This document shows positions 7,831-16,709 of a stretch of 64,000 nucleotides of DNA, piece by piece. The DNA lies in the NCBI RefSeq assembly GCF_937927635.1, contig NZ_CALBRW010000013.1:48402-112401 (forward strand), written 5' to 3'. The first letter of the stretch is position 1. Every line of letters begins with the position of its first letter. This DNA comes from an uncultured Microbacterium sp. (lineage in GTDB: Bacteria; Actinomycetota; Actinomycetes; Actinomycetales; Microbacteriaceae). The position numbers and the translations under genes were made by a program. The notes beneath the pieces were generated by a model that saw only the letters and a list, made by a program, of their open reading frames with translations, made no database searches and was not told the origin of the DNA.

Positions 7831-9158
7831 CGAAGGGCCCTGATCGCCTGCTCCAGCCTCGCACCCGTGTCGCCTGCGACGAGGTGCACCCGATCGTCGA
7901 CGATGACATCGCCGCCGGTGACGACCGTGGTGATGTCGGAGCCGGTGGCGGCGAAAAGCGTGTGGGCGAGCGGTTCGGCGCCTCGAGCGCCCGCCGTGCG
8001 CGGGGATCCAAGGTCGACCGCGACGAAGTCGGCGAGCCGGCCCGCTTCGATCCTGCCCGCGTTCCACCCGAGCGAGGCGGAGCCCGCTTCGGTGAGCATC
8101 CGGGCGAGCGCCGGCACGGAGAAGTGGCCACGGTGCTGCGTGATCAGTCTGAGGTCCAGCTCGACCGCACGCGTCTCCTCGAGCAGGTCGATGATCATGT
8201 GCGCGTCGCTTCCGACCACGATGGGCGAGCCTGCATCGGCCAGACGCTTCGCCGGGCCGATGCCATCGCCCAGGTCGCGTTCCGTCGTGCAGCACATCGA
8301 GATGTGCGTGCTGGTCGAGCCGAGCGTCTGGATGTCCTCGTCGGTGAGGTGCGTGGCGTGCACCGCCGTGGTGCCCGGCCCCCAGACGCCCGCTTCGGCC
8401 AGCAGTTGGGTCGGTGTGAGCCCGAACGCGTCGACCGCGGCCTGGTTCTCGGCCGGCTGCTCCGACAGGTGCACATGCAGGGGGATGCCATGTTCGCGGG
8501 TGAACGCGGCGATCGGCGCGAAACCGCTGCGCGGAACGGCGCGCACACTGTGGATCGCGGCGCCCACGCGCAGCCTGGGGGTGGGCTCCAGCTTCGACAC
8601 CCGGTCGATCCAGGCGTCGACCGAACGGTCGTCGAAGCGCTTCTGCGTGCCGGTGAGCGGCGCGCCGTGCACGTCGGCCTGAAGGTAGCAGGTGTCGAGC
8701 AGGGTCATCCGGATCCCGGCGTCCGCCGCCGCACGGGCGACCGCATGGCCCATGGCGTTCGGATCCTCATACGGTGAGCCGTCCGCATCATGGTGCACAT
8801 AGAAGAACTCGCCGACCTGCGTGATGCCGCTCAGCGCCATCTCGGCGTAGGTCGCGAACGCCAGGTCGTAGAGCGTCTCCGGCGTGAGTCTGTTCGCGAC
8901 GTCGTACATCAGGTCGCGCCACATCCAGAAGTCGCCGACACCCGTCTGACTCTGCCCGCGGATCGCCCGGTGGAAGACGTGCGAGTGCGTGTTCGAGAAG
9001 CCCGGAAGCACCAGCCCGCGCAGTTCGCGGGCGCCTGGCGGGCGTTCGGCATCCGGACTGACCCGGGTGATGATCTCGCCCTCGGTCTCGATCAGAACGT
9101 CGCGCTCGACACCATCGCCACCCAGCCATGCGAACTCCGCGAACCACTGCTTTCCCAT
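7827..9158 (-). CDS. hutF: HutF formimidoylglutamate deiminase
   Basis: A 443-residue amidohydrolase-superfamily enzyme that converts N-formimino-L-glutamate to N-formyl-L-glutamate and ammonia. Metal ligands His58 and His60 lie in FSNTHSHVFHR. HutF-specific stretches include GQVGEFFYVHHDADG-like residues near 130 (ITQVGEFFYVHH), HVHLSEQPAEN, and GSDAHMIIDLLEE with the catalytic Asp. AAGGAG lies 7 bases before the ATG. The gene begins one base after the hutI stop and overlaps the next gene by 4 bases. It shows that this organism uses the two-step formylglutamate route rather than direct formiminoglutamase. Confidence 0.93.
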   Translation of the reverse strand: MGKQWFAEFAWLGGDGVERDVLIETEGEIITRVSPDAERPPGARELRGLVLPGFSNTHSHVFHRAIRGQSQTGVGDFWMWRDLMYDVANRLTPETLYDLAFATYAEMALSGITQVGEFFYVHHDADGSPYEDPNAMGHAVARAAADAGIRMTLLDTCYLQADVHGAPLTGTQKRFDDRSVDAWIDRVSKLEPTPRLRVGAAIHSVRAVPRSGFAPIAAFTREHGIPLHVHLSEQPAENQAAVDAFGLTPTQLLAEAGVWGPGTTAVHATHLTDEDIQTLGSTSTHISMCCTTERDLGDGIGPAKRLADAGSPIVVGSDAHMIIDLLEETRAVELDLRLITQHRGHFSVPALARMLTEAGSASLGWNAGRIEAGRLADFVAVDLGSPRTAGARGAEPLAHTLFAATGSDITTVVTGGDVIVDDRVHLVAGDTGARLEQAIRALR

Positions 9159-9159
9159 G

Positions 9160-10377
9160 TCAGTTCTCCTTGATCACTTCTCCGCGTGCGATGACGGTGC
9201 GCACGGAGTTCGCCCCGATGCGGTACGCCAGATGCTCGTACCGCGGGATGTCCACGATGATGACGTCCGCCTGCATGCCCGGTCGCAGCGATCCGACCCG
9301 GTCGGCGCGACCCAGGGAGCGTGCCGAACCGTAAGTCGCGCCTCGAACAGCCTGCGCAGGGGTGAGCCCGCCGGTACGACACGCCATCGCGATGACCAGC
9401 TGCATGCTGGCGACATGGCATCCGGGGCAGATGTCGGTCGCGAGGGCGAGTTCCATCCCGGCCTCGATCGCCCGTTTCGGGTCGAAAGGCTGGGGGTGGT
9501 GCACGGAGTACTCCAGGCACGGCATGTAGACGCCGACCGCGCCCACCTCGGCGAGGGCCCTCAGCTCGGCATCCGTCGTGTAGTTCAAGTGGTCGACGCT
9601 GATCGCCCTGTGCGCGACCGCGAGTTCGGCCGCACCCGTGTGTCCGTAGGCGTCGAGGTGCAGTTTGACCGGCAGCCCGGCGGCGGCGGATGCCGCGAAG
9701 ATCCGGTCGGTCTGCTCGTACGTGTAGTAGCCGTCGTCGCAGTAGACATCGCAGGCATCGGCGAGTCCCTGCTCGGCGATGCCCGGCAGCATGGCGACGA
9801 TGTCGTCGATGTAGGCCTCCTCGCCGCCGTCGGGCGGGAAGGCGTGCGCGCCGAGGAATGTCGAGGAGAGGTCGATGGGGAGGGTCTCCGCGAGGCGGCG
9901 GTTGACCTCCAGCAGCCGGTGCTCATCAGCGGCGGTGAGTCCGTAGCCGGTCTTGCTCTCGATCGTGGTGGTGCCGGCGGCGATCATGTCGTGGATGCGC
10001 GTGCGTGCCGCGTCGATGAGCTCGGCCGCCGACGCCGCCCTGGTCTGACCGACCGTTCCGGCGATACCGGCCGGAGCCCCGGCGGGAAGCGGAGTGCCGC
10101 CGACCTTCGCCGTGTACTCGTCGACTCGGTCACCACCGAAGACCACGTGGGTGTGACCGTCGACGAAGCCGGGCATCACCACGCATCCGGCGGCATCGAT
10201 CGTCCGGCGCCCGCGGTAGCCGGACACGTCGCCCACGGCGACGATCCTCCCGTCATCGATGGCGACCCCGCCGCCGAGGATGCGGCCGACGAGGTCGGCC
10301 GCATCCTCGGCGATGGTCAGCAGCTCCGCAGAGCCGGTGACGACGAGATCGACATCGATGCGCTCAGGCTGAGGCAC
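9160..10377 (-). CDS. hutI: HutI imidazolonepropionase
   Basis: A 405-residue amidohydrolase-family enzyme that opens the ring of 4-imidazolone-5-propionate to give formiminoglutamate. The metal-binding motif PGFVDGHTHVVFGG lies near residue 70, the HutI stretch SKTGYGLTAADEHRLL near 165, and the metal ligands in KLHLDAYGHTG and TDICPGCH follow. The start is taken as GTG at 10377 (VPQPERID), overlapping the hutU end by 14 bases. The longer open frame upstream is a shadow of hutU. The ribosome site is weak, suggesting translational coupling. Confidence 0.92.
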   Translation of the reverse strand: MPQPERIDVDLVVTGSAELLTIAEDAADLVGRILGGGVAIDDGRIVAVGDVSGYRGRRTIDAAGCVVMPGFVDGHTHVVFGGDRVDEYTAKVGGTPLPAGAPAGIAGTVGQTRAASAAELIDAARTRIHDMIAAGTTTIESKTGYGLTAADEHRLLEVNRRLAETLPIDLSSTFLGAHAFPPDGGEEAYIDDIVAMLPGIAEQGLADACDVYCDDGYYTYEQTDRIFAASAAAGLPVKLHLDAYGHTGAAELAVAHRAISVDHLNYTTDAELRALAEVGAVGVYMPCLEYSVHHPQPFDPKRAIEAGMELALATDICPGCHVASMQLVIAMACRTGGLTPAQAVRGATYGSARSLGRADRVGSLRPGMQADVIIVDIPRYEHLAYRIGANSVRTVIARGEVIKEN

Positions 10378-12145
10378 CGTCAGGTCCGAAGGTCGCCGTC
10401 GGCGTCCACCACAGCGGAATGGTGAGTCCCTGCGAAGGGCCGACCGTGTCGGCGACCTGCTTCGCGCGGGCGTAGCCGGACTGCGCGTGACGAACCACAC
10501 CGATGCCGCTGTCGACCGTGAGAGCGGCCTTGAGGCGGAACGCCGCGACATCCGTGCCGTCGGCGATCATGGTGACACCGGTGTGCACCGAGTCGCCCAT
10601 CGCGTAGTTGGCCTGGATGGCGATGAGATCGCACATCCCGGAGGCGTTGAGCAGGCCGTTCAGGTACGGCCAGTCCGAGATCAGGTCGGACTCGTCGGGC
10701 ATCTTCTCCGACTCGAAGGTGGGGTTGATGATCGATCCGGAGTCGAGGTTGTCGCGGGAGAAGGCCACCGGCCCCTTGACCTCGCCGCGCTTGATGAGTT
10801 CGTTGACCGCGAGGCCGAACGCCTTGCGCTGCCCGAAGCCGAGGTAGCAGACGCGAGCCGGCAGGCCCTCGATCGGAACGTGCTGACGGGCGAGGGAGAT
10901 CCACCGGGTGACGATGTCATCGTCGGGGAACATCTCCAGCGCCAGATCGTCGAGCCGCTTCAGGTCCTCAGGGTCGCCTGAGGTGCAGGTCCAGCGGAAC
11001 GGTCCGCGCCCTTCGAGGAAGAGGGGACGCAGGTACGCCGAGACGAATCCGGGGATCTTGTATGCCTGATCGAACCCGGCCAGTTCGCTCTCGCGGCGGA
11101 TCTGGTTGCCGTACTCGAACGTCGGGACGCCCATGTCGAAGAACCTGTTCATGGCGGTGAGCTGACGCACCATGGCCTGACGCGATTCGGCGAAGTACGC
11201 GTCTCGGTCGCGCTTGCGGTACTCCTCGGCCTCGAGCACGGTGTGACCGATCGGCACGTAGGCGACCGGGTCGTGCGCCGGGGTCATCTCGGTGACGACA
11301 TCCGGCCGGAAGTCGTTCTCGAGGCAGTACTCGAACAGCTCTGTGGCGTTGGCGACGACGGCGATGCCGAGCGGCTTCTTCGCCGCGGCCGCCTCCTTGG
11401 CGAGCTCGATCGCGTGCGGGATCGAGTCCGCGAGCACGTCGGCGTACCCGACGCGGATGCGGTTGTCGATGATGCGCTTGTCGACGTCGGCGCAGATGGC
11501 GACGCCGCCCAGCATGGTCATGGCGCGCGGCTGGTTGCCGCCCATGCCGCCCATGCCGGCGCAGACGAGGACCTTGCCCTCCCAGGTGCCGTCGAGGTGG
11601 ATGTTAGCGACGGAGCGCAGCGTCTCGAACGTCCCCTGGATCACGCCCTGGGTGCCGATGTACTCCCACGGCGAGGCCGTGTACTGCGCGAAGATCGTCA
11701 GGTTCTTGTCGTGCAGCTCGTAGAACGTCTTCCAATCCGGACGCACGAAGTTCGTCGTCGCCATGACGACGCGCGGTGCCAGCTCGTGCGTCTCGAAGAC
11801 GGCCACGGGCATGCCCGACTGCACCACCAGGGTCTCGTCGTCCTCGAGGTTCTTGAGCGCATCGATGATGGCGTGGTACGACTCCCAGTTGCGGGCGGCC
11901 TTGCCGATGCCGCCGTACACCACGAGCTGCTCGGGGTGCTCCGCGACCTCCATGTTGTTCTCGAGCATCCGCAGGATCGTCTCCTGCTTCCAGCCCTTGC
12001 AACGCAGGGTCTCACCGCGCTGCGCCTTGACCTCGTAGAGGATCTCCGGCGCCACTGCGGGCGGTTCACCGAACTTCACACCGGTGGCGTTCCCGCCCGG
12101 ATGCTTCGTGGTGATCGTTGCCACTTCGTCCTGTGCGATGGTCAT
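10364..12145 (-). CDS. hutU: HutU urocanate hydratase
   Basis: A 593-residue cytosolic enzyme that converts urocanate to imidazolonepropionate using tightly bound NAD. The NAD-binding glycine-rich motif CAGMGGMGGNQP is near residue 195, and the family stretches GGIGKAARNWESYHAI, FAQYTASPWEYIGTQGV and GNQIR are intact. It is slightly longer than the usual about 555 residues, with extra residues mainly inside the C-terminal third and at the N-terminus. The ATG overlaps the hutH stop (ATGA). Confidence 0.95.
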   Translation of the reverse strand: MTIAQDEVATITTKHPGGNATGVKFGEPPAVAPEILYEVKAQRGETLRCKGWKQETILRMLENNMEVAEHPEQLVVYGGIGKAARNWESYHAIIDALKNLEDDETLVVQSGMPVAVFETHELAPRVVMATTNFVRPDWKTFYELHDKNLTIFAQYTASPWEYIGTQGVIQGTFETLRSVANIHLDGTWEGKVLVCAGMGGMGGNQPRAMTMLGGVAICADVDKRIIDNRIRVGYADVLADSIPHAIELAKEAAAAKKPLGIAVVANATELFEYCLENDFRPDVVTEMTPAHDPVAYVPIGHTVLEAEEYRKRDRDAYFAESRQAMVRQLTAMNRFFDMGVPTFEYGNQIRRESELAGFDQAYKIPGFVSAYLRPLFLEGRGPFRWTCTSGDPEDLKRLDDLALEMFPDDDIVTRWISLARQHVPIEGLPARVCYLGFGQRKAFGLAVNELIKRGEVKGPVAFSRDNLDSGSIINPTFESEKMPDESDLISDWPYLNGLLNASGMCDLIAIQANYAMGDSVHTGVTMIADGTDVAAFRLKAALTVDSGIGVVRHAQSGYARAKQVADTVGPSQGLTIPLWWTPTATFGPDGASA

Positions 12146-13809
12146 GATGCTGCTCCTTGCTTGTTGTTGATCGCGCCGCGCACTGCTTCGAGCACGGCGC
12201 CACTGTGGACGAGTTCGATTGCGGCCCGAACCCGCGGATACAGGACGACGTCCTGCGTGATGAAGTCGAGGGGACGCCCATCGGCCGACCGGGTGGAGCG
12301 CACGAGCTCGAGCACCGCTCGAGTGGCCGGGGCGAGCGCGTCAGTGGTCAGGCCCAGCACCTGCAGGCGCAGCTCCAGAGCCTGCGCCGCCATCAGCAGT
12401 TCGATGCCGATGACCCCCTCGATGTTGGCGACCACCTGGCGCGCGTGGCGGCCGGCGTTGTTCGCCATCGACACGTGGTCCTCCTGGTTGGCACTGGTCG
12501 GGATCGAGTCGACGCTGTCCGGGTGCGCGAGGGTCTTGCAGTCGGAGACGAGAGCTGCGGCCAAGTACTGCGGCAGCATGAAGCCGCAGTCGATGCCGAC
12601 CTTCTCACTCGCGATCAGATAATCGGGAAGGCCGCGGTTGAGCGTGCCGTCGGTGAGGCGGAAGATGCGCCGCTCGGCGATGTTGCCGATCTCCGTGGTG
12701 ACGATCGAGATGAAGTCCGACGCGAACGAGACGTACTCGGCGTGGAAGTTCCCGCCCGAGACCGCCTTGAGGCTGCGCGTGGCCGGCAGGTCGGTGAAGA
12801 TCAGCGGGTTGTCCGTGGCCGCGTTGATCTCGGTCTCGATGATGCCGCGCGCGAAGTCGAGAGTGTCTTTGACCGGACCGAGCACCTGAGGCGTGCAGCG
12901 CAGGGAGTAGGCATCCTGCGGCGGCTGTCCCACCGGGTCGTCGTGCTCGGACCCGTCGATGAGCCGGCTGCCGTCGAGCAGTTCGCGGATACGGGTTGCG
13001 ACCGCGATCTGCCCCTTGTGTCCCCGCGCCTCGTGGATCTGCGGGAGGAATGCATCCCCGAAACCGGTGAGCGCTTCAATGGACATGGCCGCAGTGATCT
13101 GCGCGGTCTCCAGCACGTTGATGGCGTCGGCCAGCGCGAGCCCCGCCTGCGCAGTCGAGAACGAGGTCCCGTTCGTGAGCGCGAGGCCCTCCTTCGGGCC
13201 GAGCACGATGCGGTCGATTCCCGCATGCTGCATCGCTCGGATGCCGGAGACGACCTCGCCGTCGAGGAACGCCTCGCCGCTGTCGGCTTCGACGTCCTCC
13301 CCCTTGCCCTTGGACATGACGATCGCGAGGTGGGCGAGCGGGATGAGGTCGCCGCTGGCGCCGAGCGAGCCGTATTCGGGGACGGCCGGGTGCACGTGCT
13401 TGTCGAGCATGTCGAGAAGCGTCTGCGGCACCACGAGGCGGACGGCCGAGTAGCCGCGGGTGAGGCTCACGGCCCGGACCAGCATGGAACCGCGCACCAC
13501 ATCCTCATCGAGGTAGCGTCCGATGCCGCTGGCGTTGGACAGGATGAGCCGGCGGGAGAGCTCGTAGGCATCCTCGATGTCCCCGAAGGCCTGGCGGCCG
13601 GCGAGCGAGCCGAAACCGGTGTTGATGCTGTACACCGGCGCGACCTCTTCACCGGCGCGCATCGCGTCGGTGATGTCGGTGAGCCAGCTCTCACTGCCGG
13701 CCATGGCCGTGATGGCTTCGGGAGCGATGCGCACCCCGGCGTCACCTCGCACGACGGCGAGGAATTGCTCGAGAGTGATGGGCTGAGCCCCGATGGTGAT
13801 GGCAGTCAT
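12142..13809 (-). CDS. hutH: HutH histidine ammonia-lyase
   Basis: A 555-residue lyase that converts L-histidine to trans-urocanate and ammonia. The Ala-Ser-Gly triad that forms the MIO electrophile is present in EYGSLGASGDLIPLAH. Other family hallmarks are YSINTGFGSLAG near residue 50, LTNGTSFSTAQAGLAL, and the EDHVSMA loop. An in-frame extension to 13857 is ignored because AAAGGAG sits 5-6 bases before the ATG at 13809. It heads the catabolic gene run, 76 bases after the transporter ATPase gene, with its own candidate promoter. Confidence 0.95.
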   Translation of the reverse strand: MTAITIGAQPITLEQFLAVVRGDAGVRIAPEAITAMAGSESWLTDITDAMRAGEEVAPVYSINTGFGSLAGRQAFGDIEDAYELSRRLILSNASGIGRYLDEDVVRGSMLVRAVSLTRGYSAVRLVVPQTLLDMLDKHVHPAVPEYGSLGASGDLIPLAHLAIVMSKGKGEDVEADSGEAFLDGEVVSGIRAMQHAGIDRIVLGPKEGLALTNGTSFSTAQAGLALADAINVLETAQITAAMSIEALTGFGDAFLPQIHEARGHKGQIAVATRIRELLDGSRLIDGSEHDDPVGQPPQDAYSLRCTPQVLGPVKDTLDFARGIIETEINAATDNPLIFTDLPATRSLKAVSGGNFHAEYVSFASDFISIVTTEIGNIAERRIFRLTDGTLNRGLPDYLIASEKVGIDCGFMLPQYLAAALVSDCKTLAHPDSVDSIPTSANQEDHVSMANNAGRHARQVVANIEGVIGIELLMAAQALELRLQVLGLTTDALAPATRAVLELVRSTRSADGRPLDFITQDVVLYPRVRAAIELVHSGAVLEAVRGAINNKQGAAS

Positions 13810-13828
13810 TTCGCTCCTTTCAGAAGAG

Positions 13829-13857
13829 AACCTAGATTGGCTTTTCGACATGTACAA
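13829..13857 (-). promoter_or_regulatory. Candidate hutH promoter
   Basis: On the minus strand TTGTAC (13857-13852) and TAGGTT (13834-13829) are separated by exactly 17 bases, and the AAAGGAG of hutH follows within a short leader. The gap is unusually AT-rich for this DNA. It would let hutHUIF be expressed apart from the transporter genes upstream. Confidence 0.4.
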
Positions 13858-13885
13858 ATGGTGATTCTCATATTTTGATAACGCG

Positions 13886-14659
13886 TCACTCCCGCACCTT
13901 CGCTAGGAAGGACCGGGTCCTCTCGTGCTGCGGGTCGTCGATGACCTGGCTGGGCGGGCCGCTCTCGACGAGGAGACCATCGGCCATGAAATGGACGACG
14001 TCTGCGACGTCGCGCGCGAAGCCCATCTCGTGAGTGACGACGACCATCGACATGCCCCTGCCGGCGAGATCCTTCATGACGTCGAGCACTTCGCCGACCA
14101 GCTCCGGATCCAGCGCCGACGTCGGTTCGTCGAACAGCATCAGCTCGGGGTCCATGCATAGCGCACGAGCGATCGCGACGCGCTGCTGCTGCCCCCCGGA
14201 CAGCTGAGCCGGGTAGCGGTCCACCTTGTCGAGCAGACCGACCCGGCTCAACAGCTCACGGGCCGTGCGGACGGTGTCCGCCTTGTTGGCGCGCCTGGTG
14301 ACGAGCGGCCCTTCGATGACGTTCTCGAGCACGGTGCGATGCGGGAACAGGTTGAACTGCTGGAAGACCATGCCGATCGCCGCGCGCGCCTTCGCGATCT
14401 CGCGGCCCTTGAGCTCATGCAGCCTGCTGCCGACGCGTCGGTAGCCCACGCGCTGACCCGCCACCCACATCTCGCCGCCGTCGATCTTCTCCAGGTGGTT
14501 GATGCAGCGCAGGAAGGTGCTCTTGCCGGATCCGGAGGGCCCGAGCAGGCACGCGACGCTTCCGCGGGGGATGTCGAGACTGATGCCCTTGAGCACCTCC
14601 ACATGTCCGTAGCTCTTCCTCACTTCGATCGCGCGGAGCATGGGTTCGTACGCGTTCAT
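13886..14659 (-). CDS. Polar amino acid ABC transporter ATPase (HisP/GlnQ type)
   Basis: A 257-residue ATPase of the PAAT class. Walker A GPSGSGKST is at residues 40-48, the Q-loop near MVFQQFNLFPHRTVLENV, the ABC signature LSGGQQQRVAIARAL near 150, and Walker B LMLFDEPTSALDPE just after. A short insertion (GQRVGYRRVGSRLHELKG) lies before the Q-loop, as in several HisP-like proteins. It overlaps the permease stop by 4 bases. With the catabolic genes downstream, histidine or urocanate is the likely cargo. Confidence 0.9.
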   Translation of the reverse strand: MNAYEPMLRAIEVRKSYGHVEVLKGISLDIPRGSVACLLGPSGSGKSTFLRCINHLEKIDGGEMWVAGQRVGYRRVGSRLHELKGREIAKARAAIGMVFQQFNLFPHRTVLENVIEGPLVTRRANKADTVRTARELLSRVGLLDKVDRYPAQLSGGQQQRVAIARALCMDPELMLFDEPTSALDPELVGEVLDVMKDLAGRGMSMVVVTHEMGFARDVADVVHFMADGLLVESGPPSQVIDDPQHERTRSFLAKVRE

Positions 14660-15573
14660 GCCTTGACTCTCCTTTGCGTCGCGATGGCCTCGGTGACCGT
14701 CATGGCAGGCTTCTGCACGCGCACCGTCTGCTCGAACCCGCGGCCGACGCGCTTCTCGATGTAGTGCTGAGCGATGGAGAGCACCGCTGTCATCACCAGA
14801 TACCAGATCGCCGCGACGATGAGCATCGGAATGGTCTCGAAGGTCCGTGCGTAGATGCTCTGCGTTGCGGTCATCAGCTCCGAGTAGCCGATCACCAGAA
14901 CGAGCGAGGTGTTCTTCAGCATCCCGATCACCTCGTTCCCGGTCGGCGGGATGATGACTCGCATCGCCTGCGGCAGCACGACGCGGAACATCGCCTGCAT
15001 CCGGGTCATGCCGATCGCCTCGGCCGCTTCGGTCTGTCCGCGGGGCACGGCGATGATGCCGGCGCGAACGATCTCGCTCATGTACGCGCCCTCATTCAGA
15101 GAGAGGCCCAGCAGGGCTGCTGTGAGCGGCGTGATCAATGAGTTCGTGTCGAAGTGGAGCCATTCGGGTCCGAACGGCACTCCGAGCACGATCTTCGGGT
15201 ACAGCGCCGACAGGAAGAACCAGAACAACAGCTGCACCAGCAGCGGAGTGCCGCGGAAGAACCAGGAGTACAGCCAGGCCGCGCCGGCGACGATCGGGTT
15301 CGGCGACAGCCGCCCGACCGCGAGCAGGATGCCGAGCACGATGCCGATCAGCATCGACGCACCCGTGAGCATCAGTGTGGTCATCAGGCCGGCCACGATG
15401 GGAGGAGCGAAGAGGTACTGCGCGACCACGTCCCAGCCGAAGCGTTCGTTCGCGACCATGCTGATTCCGATCAGCGCCGCGATCACGAGCATCACGACGG
15501 CCGCCGCCCAGCGTCCGGGGTAACGAGCCGGGACGACCGTCAGGTCGTCCCGGCTCCGATCGAGGTCGGTCAT
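14656..15573 (-). CDS. Polar amino acid ABC transporter permease
   Basis: A 305-residue inner-membrane permease of the His/Glu/Gln class with about five to six membrane segments. The diagnostic FFRGTPLLVQLLFWFF is near residue 110. The EAA loop EAAEAIGMTRMQAMFRVVLPQA is near 200, followed by NEVIGMLKNTSLV. Only one permease gene is present, so it should form a homodimer. The start MTDLDRS at 15573 overlaps the TAA of the binding-protein gene by one base (TAATG); the longer upstream frame is a shadow. Confidence 0.9.
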   Translation of the reverse strand: MTDLDRSRDDLTVVPARYPGRWAAAVVMLVIAALIGISMVANERFGWDVVAQYLFAPPIVAGLMTTLMLTGASMLIGIVLGILLAVGRLSPNPIVAGAAWLYSWFFRGTPLLVQLLFWFFLSALYPKIVLGVPFGPEWLHFDTNSLITPLTAALLGLSLNEGAYMSEIVRAGIIAVPRGQTEAAEAIGMTRMQAMFRVVLPQAMRVIIPPTGNEVIGMLKNTSLVLVIGYSELMTATQSIYARTFETIPMLIVAAIWYLVMTAVLSIAQHYIEKRVGRGFEQTVRVQKPAMTVTEAIATQRRVKA

Positions 15574-16469
15574 TACTTGGTTCCATTGATGGCGAACTCG
15601 GTCACGGCGCCGCCATCCTGCTGGTACTTCTTCAGGATCTCGAGGTAGCGACCGCTCTTCTCGACAGCGACGAGCGCCTTCTGGAAGACCGGGATGAGTG
15701 CGCTGTTCTTGGGGAACACGATGCCGAACGGACCCGCCTGATACGGCGGCAGCACTGTCAGACCTGCCTTGCTCTGAGCTGCGACGTAGGACGCGGCGGT
15801 GTAGTCGAAAAGTCCGGCGTCTGCCCGACCGTTCTGCACCGCGAGCACAGCCTGGCTCTGGCCGGGGTAGATGGTGCTCTTGATGGGCTGCTTGCCGTCC
15901 GCGACGCACTTCTCGCTGGCGCTCGCGGCGTCATCGACCTCCGTGGTGCCCTGCACGACGGCCGCTTCCTTGCCGCACAGGTCGGCGAGAGTCTTCACGG
16001 ACCCGTCGGTGTTCGGAGGCAGCATGATCGAGCCGCCGGCATTGAAGTAGTCGAGGAAGTCGACCTGCTGCTGCCGCTCGACCGTGTCGGACATGGCCGA
16101 CATCGCCAGCTTGTAGCGGTCGCCGGTCAGTCCCGGGATGATCGCGTCGAACGAGATGTGGTTGAAGTTCAGCTTCACCCCGAGCTGCTTCTCCAGCTCA
16201 TCAGCGATATCGCGGTCGATCCCGATCACGGTCTTCCCGTCGGTGTCGAAGGACTCGAACGGCGGGTATTCGACGTTGCTGGCGACTTCGATCACGCCGG
16301 CCTTCTGCACGTCGGTCGGCAGCTGGCTGAACAGCGGCGCCTCGGCACCGGCAGCCGCCGTCGGCTCGGGGGCGGAGGCGGAGGCGGAGCAGCCTGCGAG
16401 CACGAGAACTGCGGGTACCGCGACGGCGACGGACGCGAGGACGCCCCGCCGTAGTGTGGACTTGAGCAT
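15573..16469 (-). CDS. Polar amino acid binding lipoprotein
   Basis: A 298-residue solute-binding protein (SBP_bac_3). A signal peptide ends in lipobox LVLAGC with Cys27. The mature part has VIEVASNVEYPPFESFDTDGKTV-type N-terminal sequence, then GIDRDIADELEKQLGV, typical of amino-acid binders. GAAGGAG lies 8 bases before ATG 16469, so the upstream in-frame extension to 16616 is rejected. It is the first transporter gene and sits 240 bases after the IclR gene. Cargo is inferred as histidine or urocanate from the operon. Confidence 0.88.
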   Translation of the reverse strand: MLKSTLRRGVLASVAVAVPAVLVLAGCSASASAPEPTAAAGAEAPLFSQLPTDVQKAGVIEVASNVEYPPFESFDTDGKTVIGIDRDIADELEKQLGVKLNFNHISFDAIIPGLTGDRYKLAMSAMSDTVERQQQVDFLDYFNAGGSIMLPPNTDGSVKTLADLCGKEAAVVQGTTEVDDAASASEKCVADGKQPIKSTIYPGQSQAVLAVQNGRADAGLFDYTAASYVAAQSKAGLTVLPPYQAGPFGIVFPKNSALIPVFQKALVAVEKSGRYLEILKKYQQDGGAVTEFAINGTK

Positions 16470-16578
16470 GAGCAAATCTCCTTCGTTGGAGCCCCTGAGC
16501 GGGAGCGAGTGTTCGTGAATCACTGCGGTTCGGGCGACGATCACCGCGCGACGATGCAGCGGTGTTCTGGAACCGTAG

Positions 16579-16596
16579 GTGTGCCCGGGGGCACAC
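16579..16596. promoter_or_regulatory. Inverted repeat upstream of the amino acid transporter genes
   Basis: GTGTGCCC and GGGCACAC form 8-base arms around a GG centre, 110 bases upstream of the binding-protein ATG. Lying between the IclR gene and its likely target operon, it is a candidate IclR operator. It could also be a weak terminator of the IclR transcript, since it starts about 110 bases after that gene. Confidence 0.45.
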
Positions 16597-16709
16597 TGAA
16601 GGAGCGATTTCCACATGTTGAGAACGCGCGCGTTCAGCCGTCGTCGACGACGTCACGCGGCGCGCGGGGATGCGCCGTGCGGGGTCGGGATGCTCGTCGC
16701 ATCCGCTGG

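Noticed and set aside
12142..13857. Upstream start for HutH at 13857
   Set aside because: The extra 16 residues lack similarity and the ribosome site fits ATG 13809.
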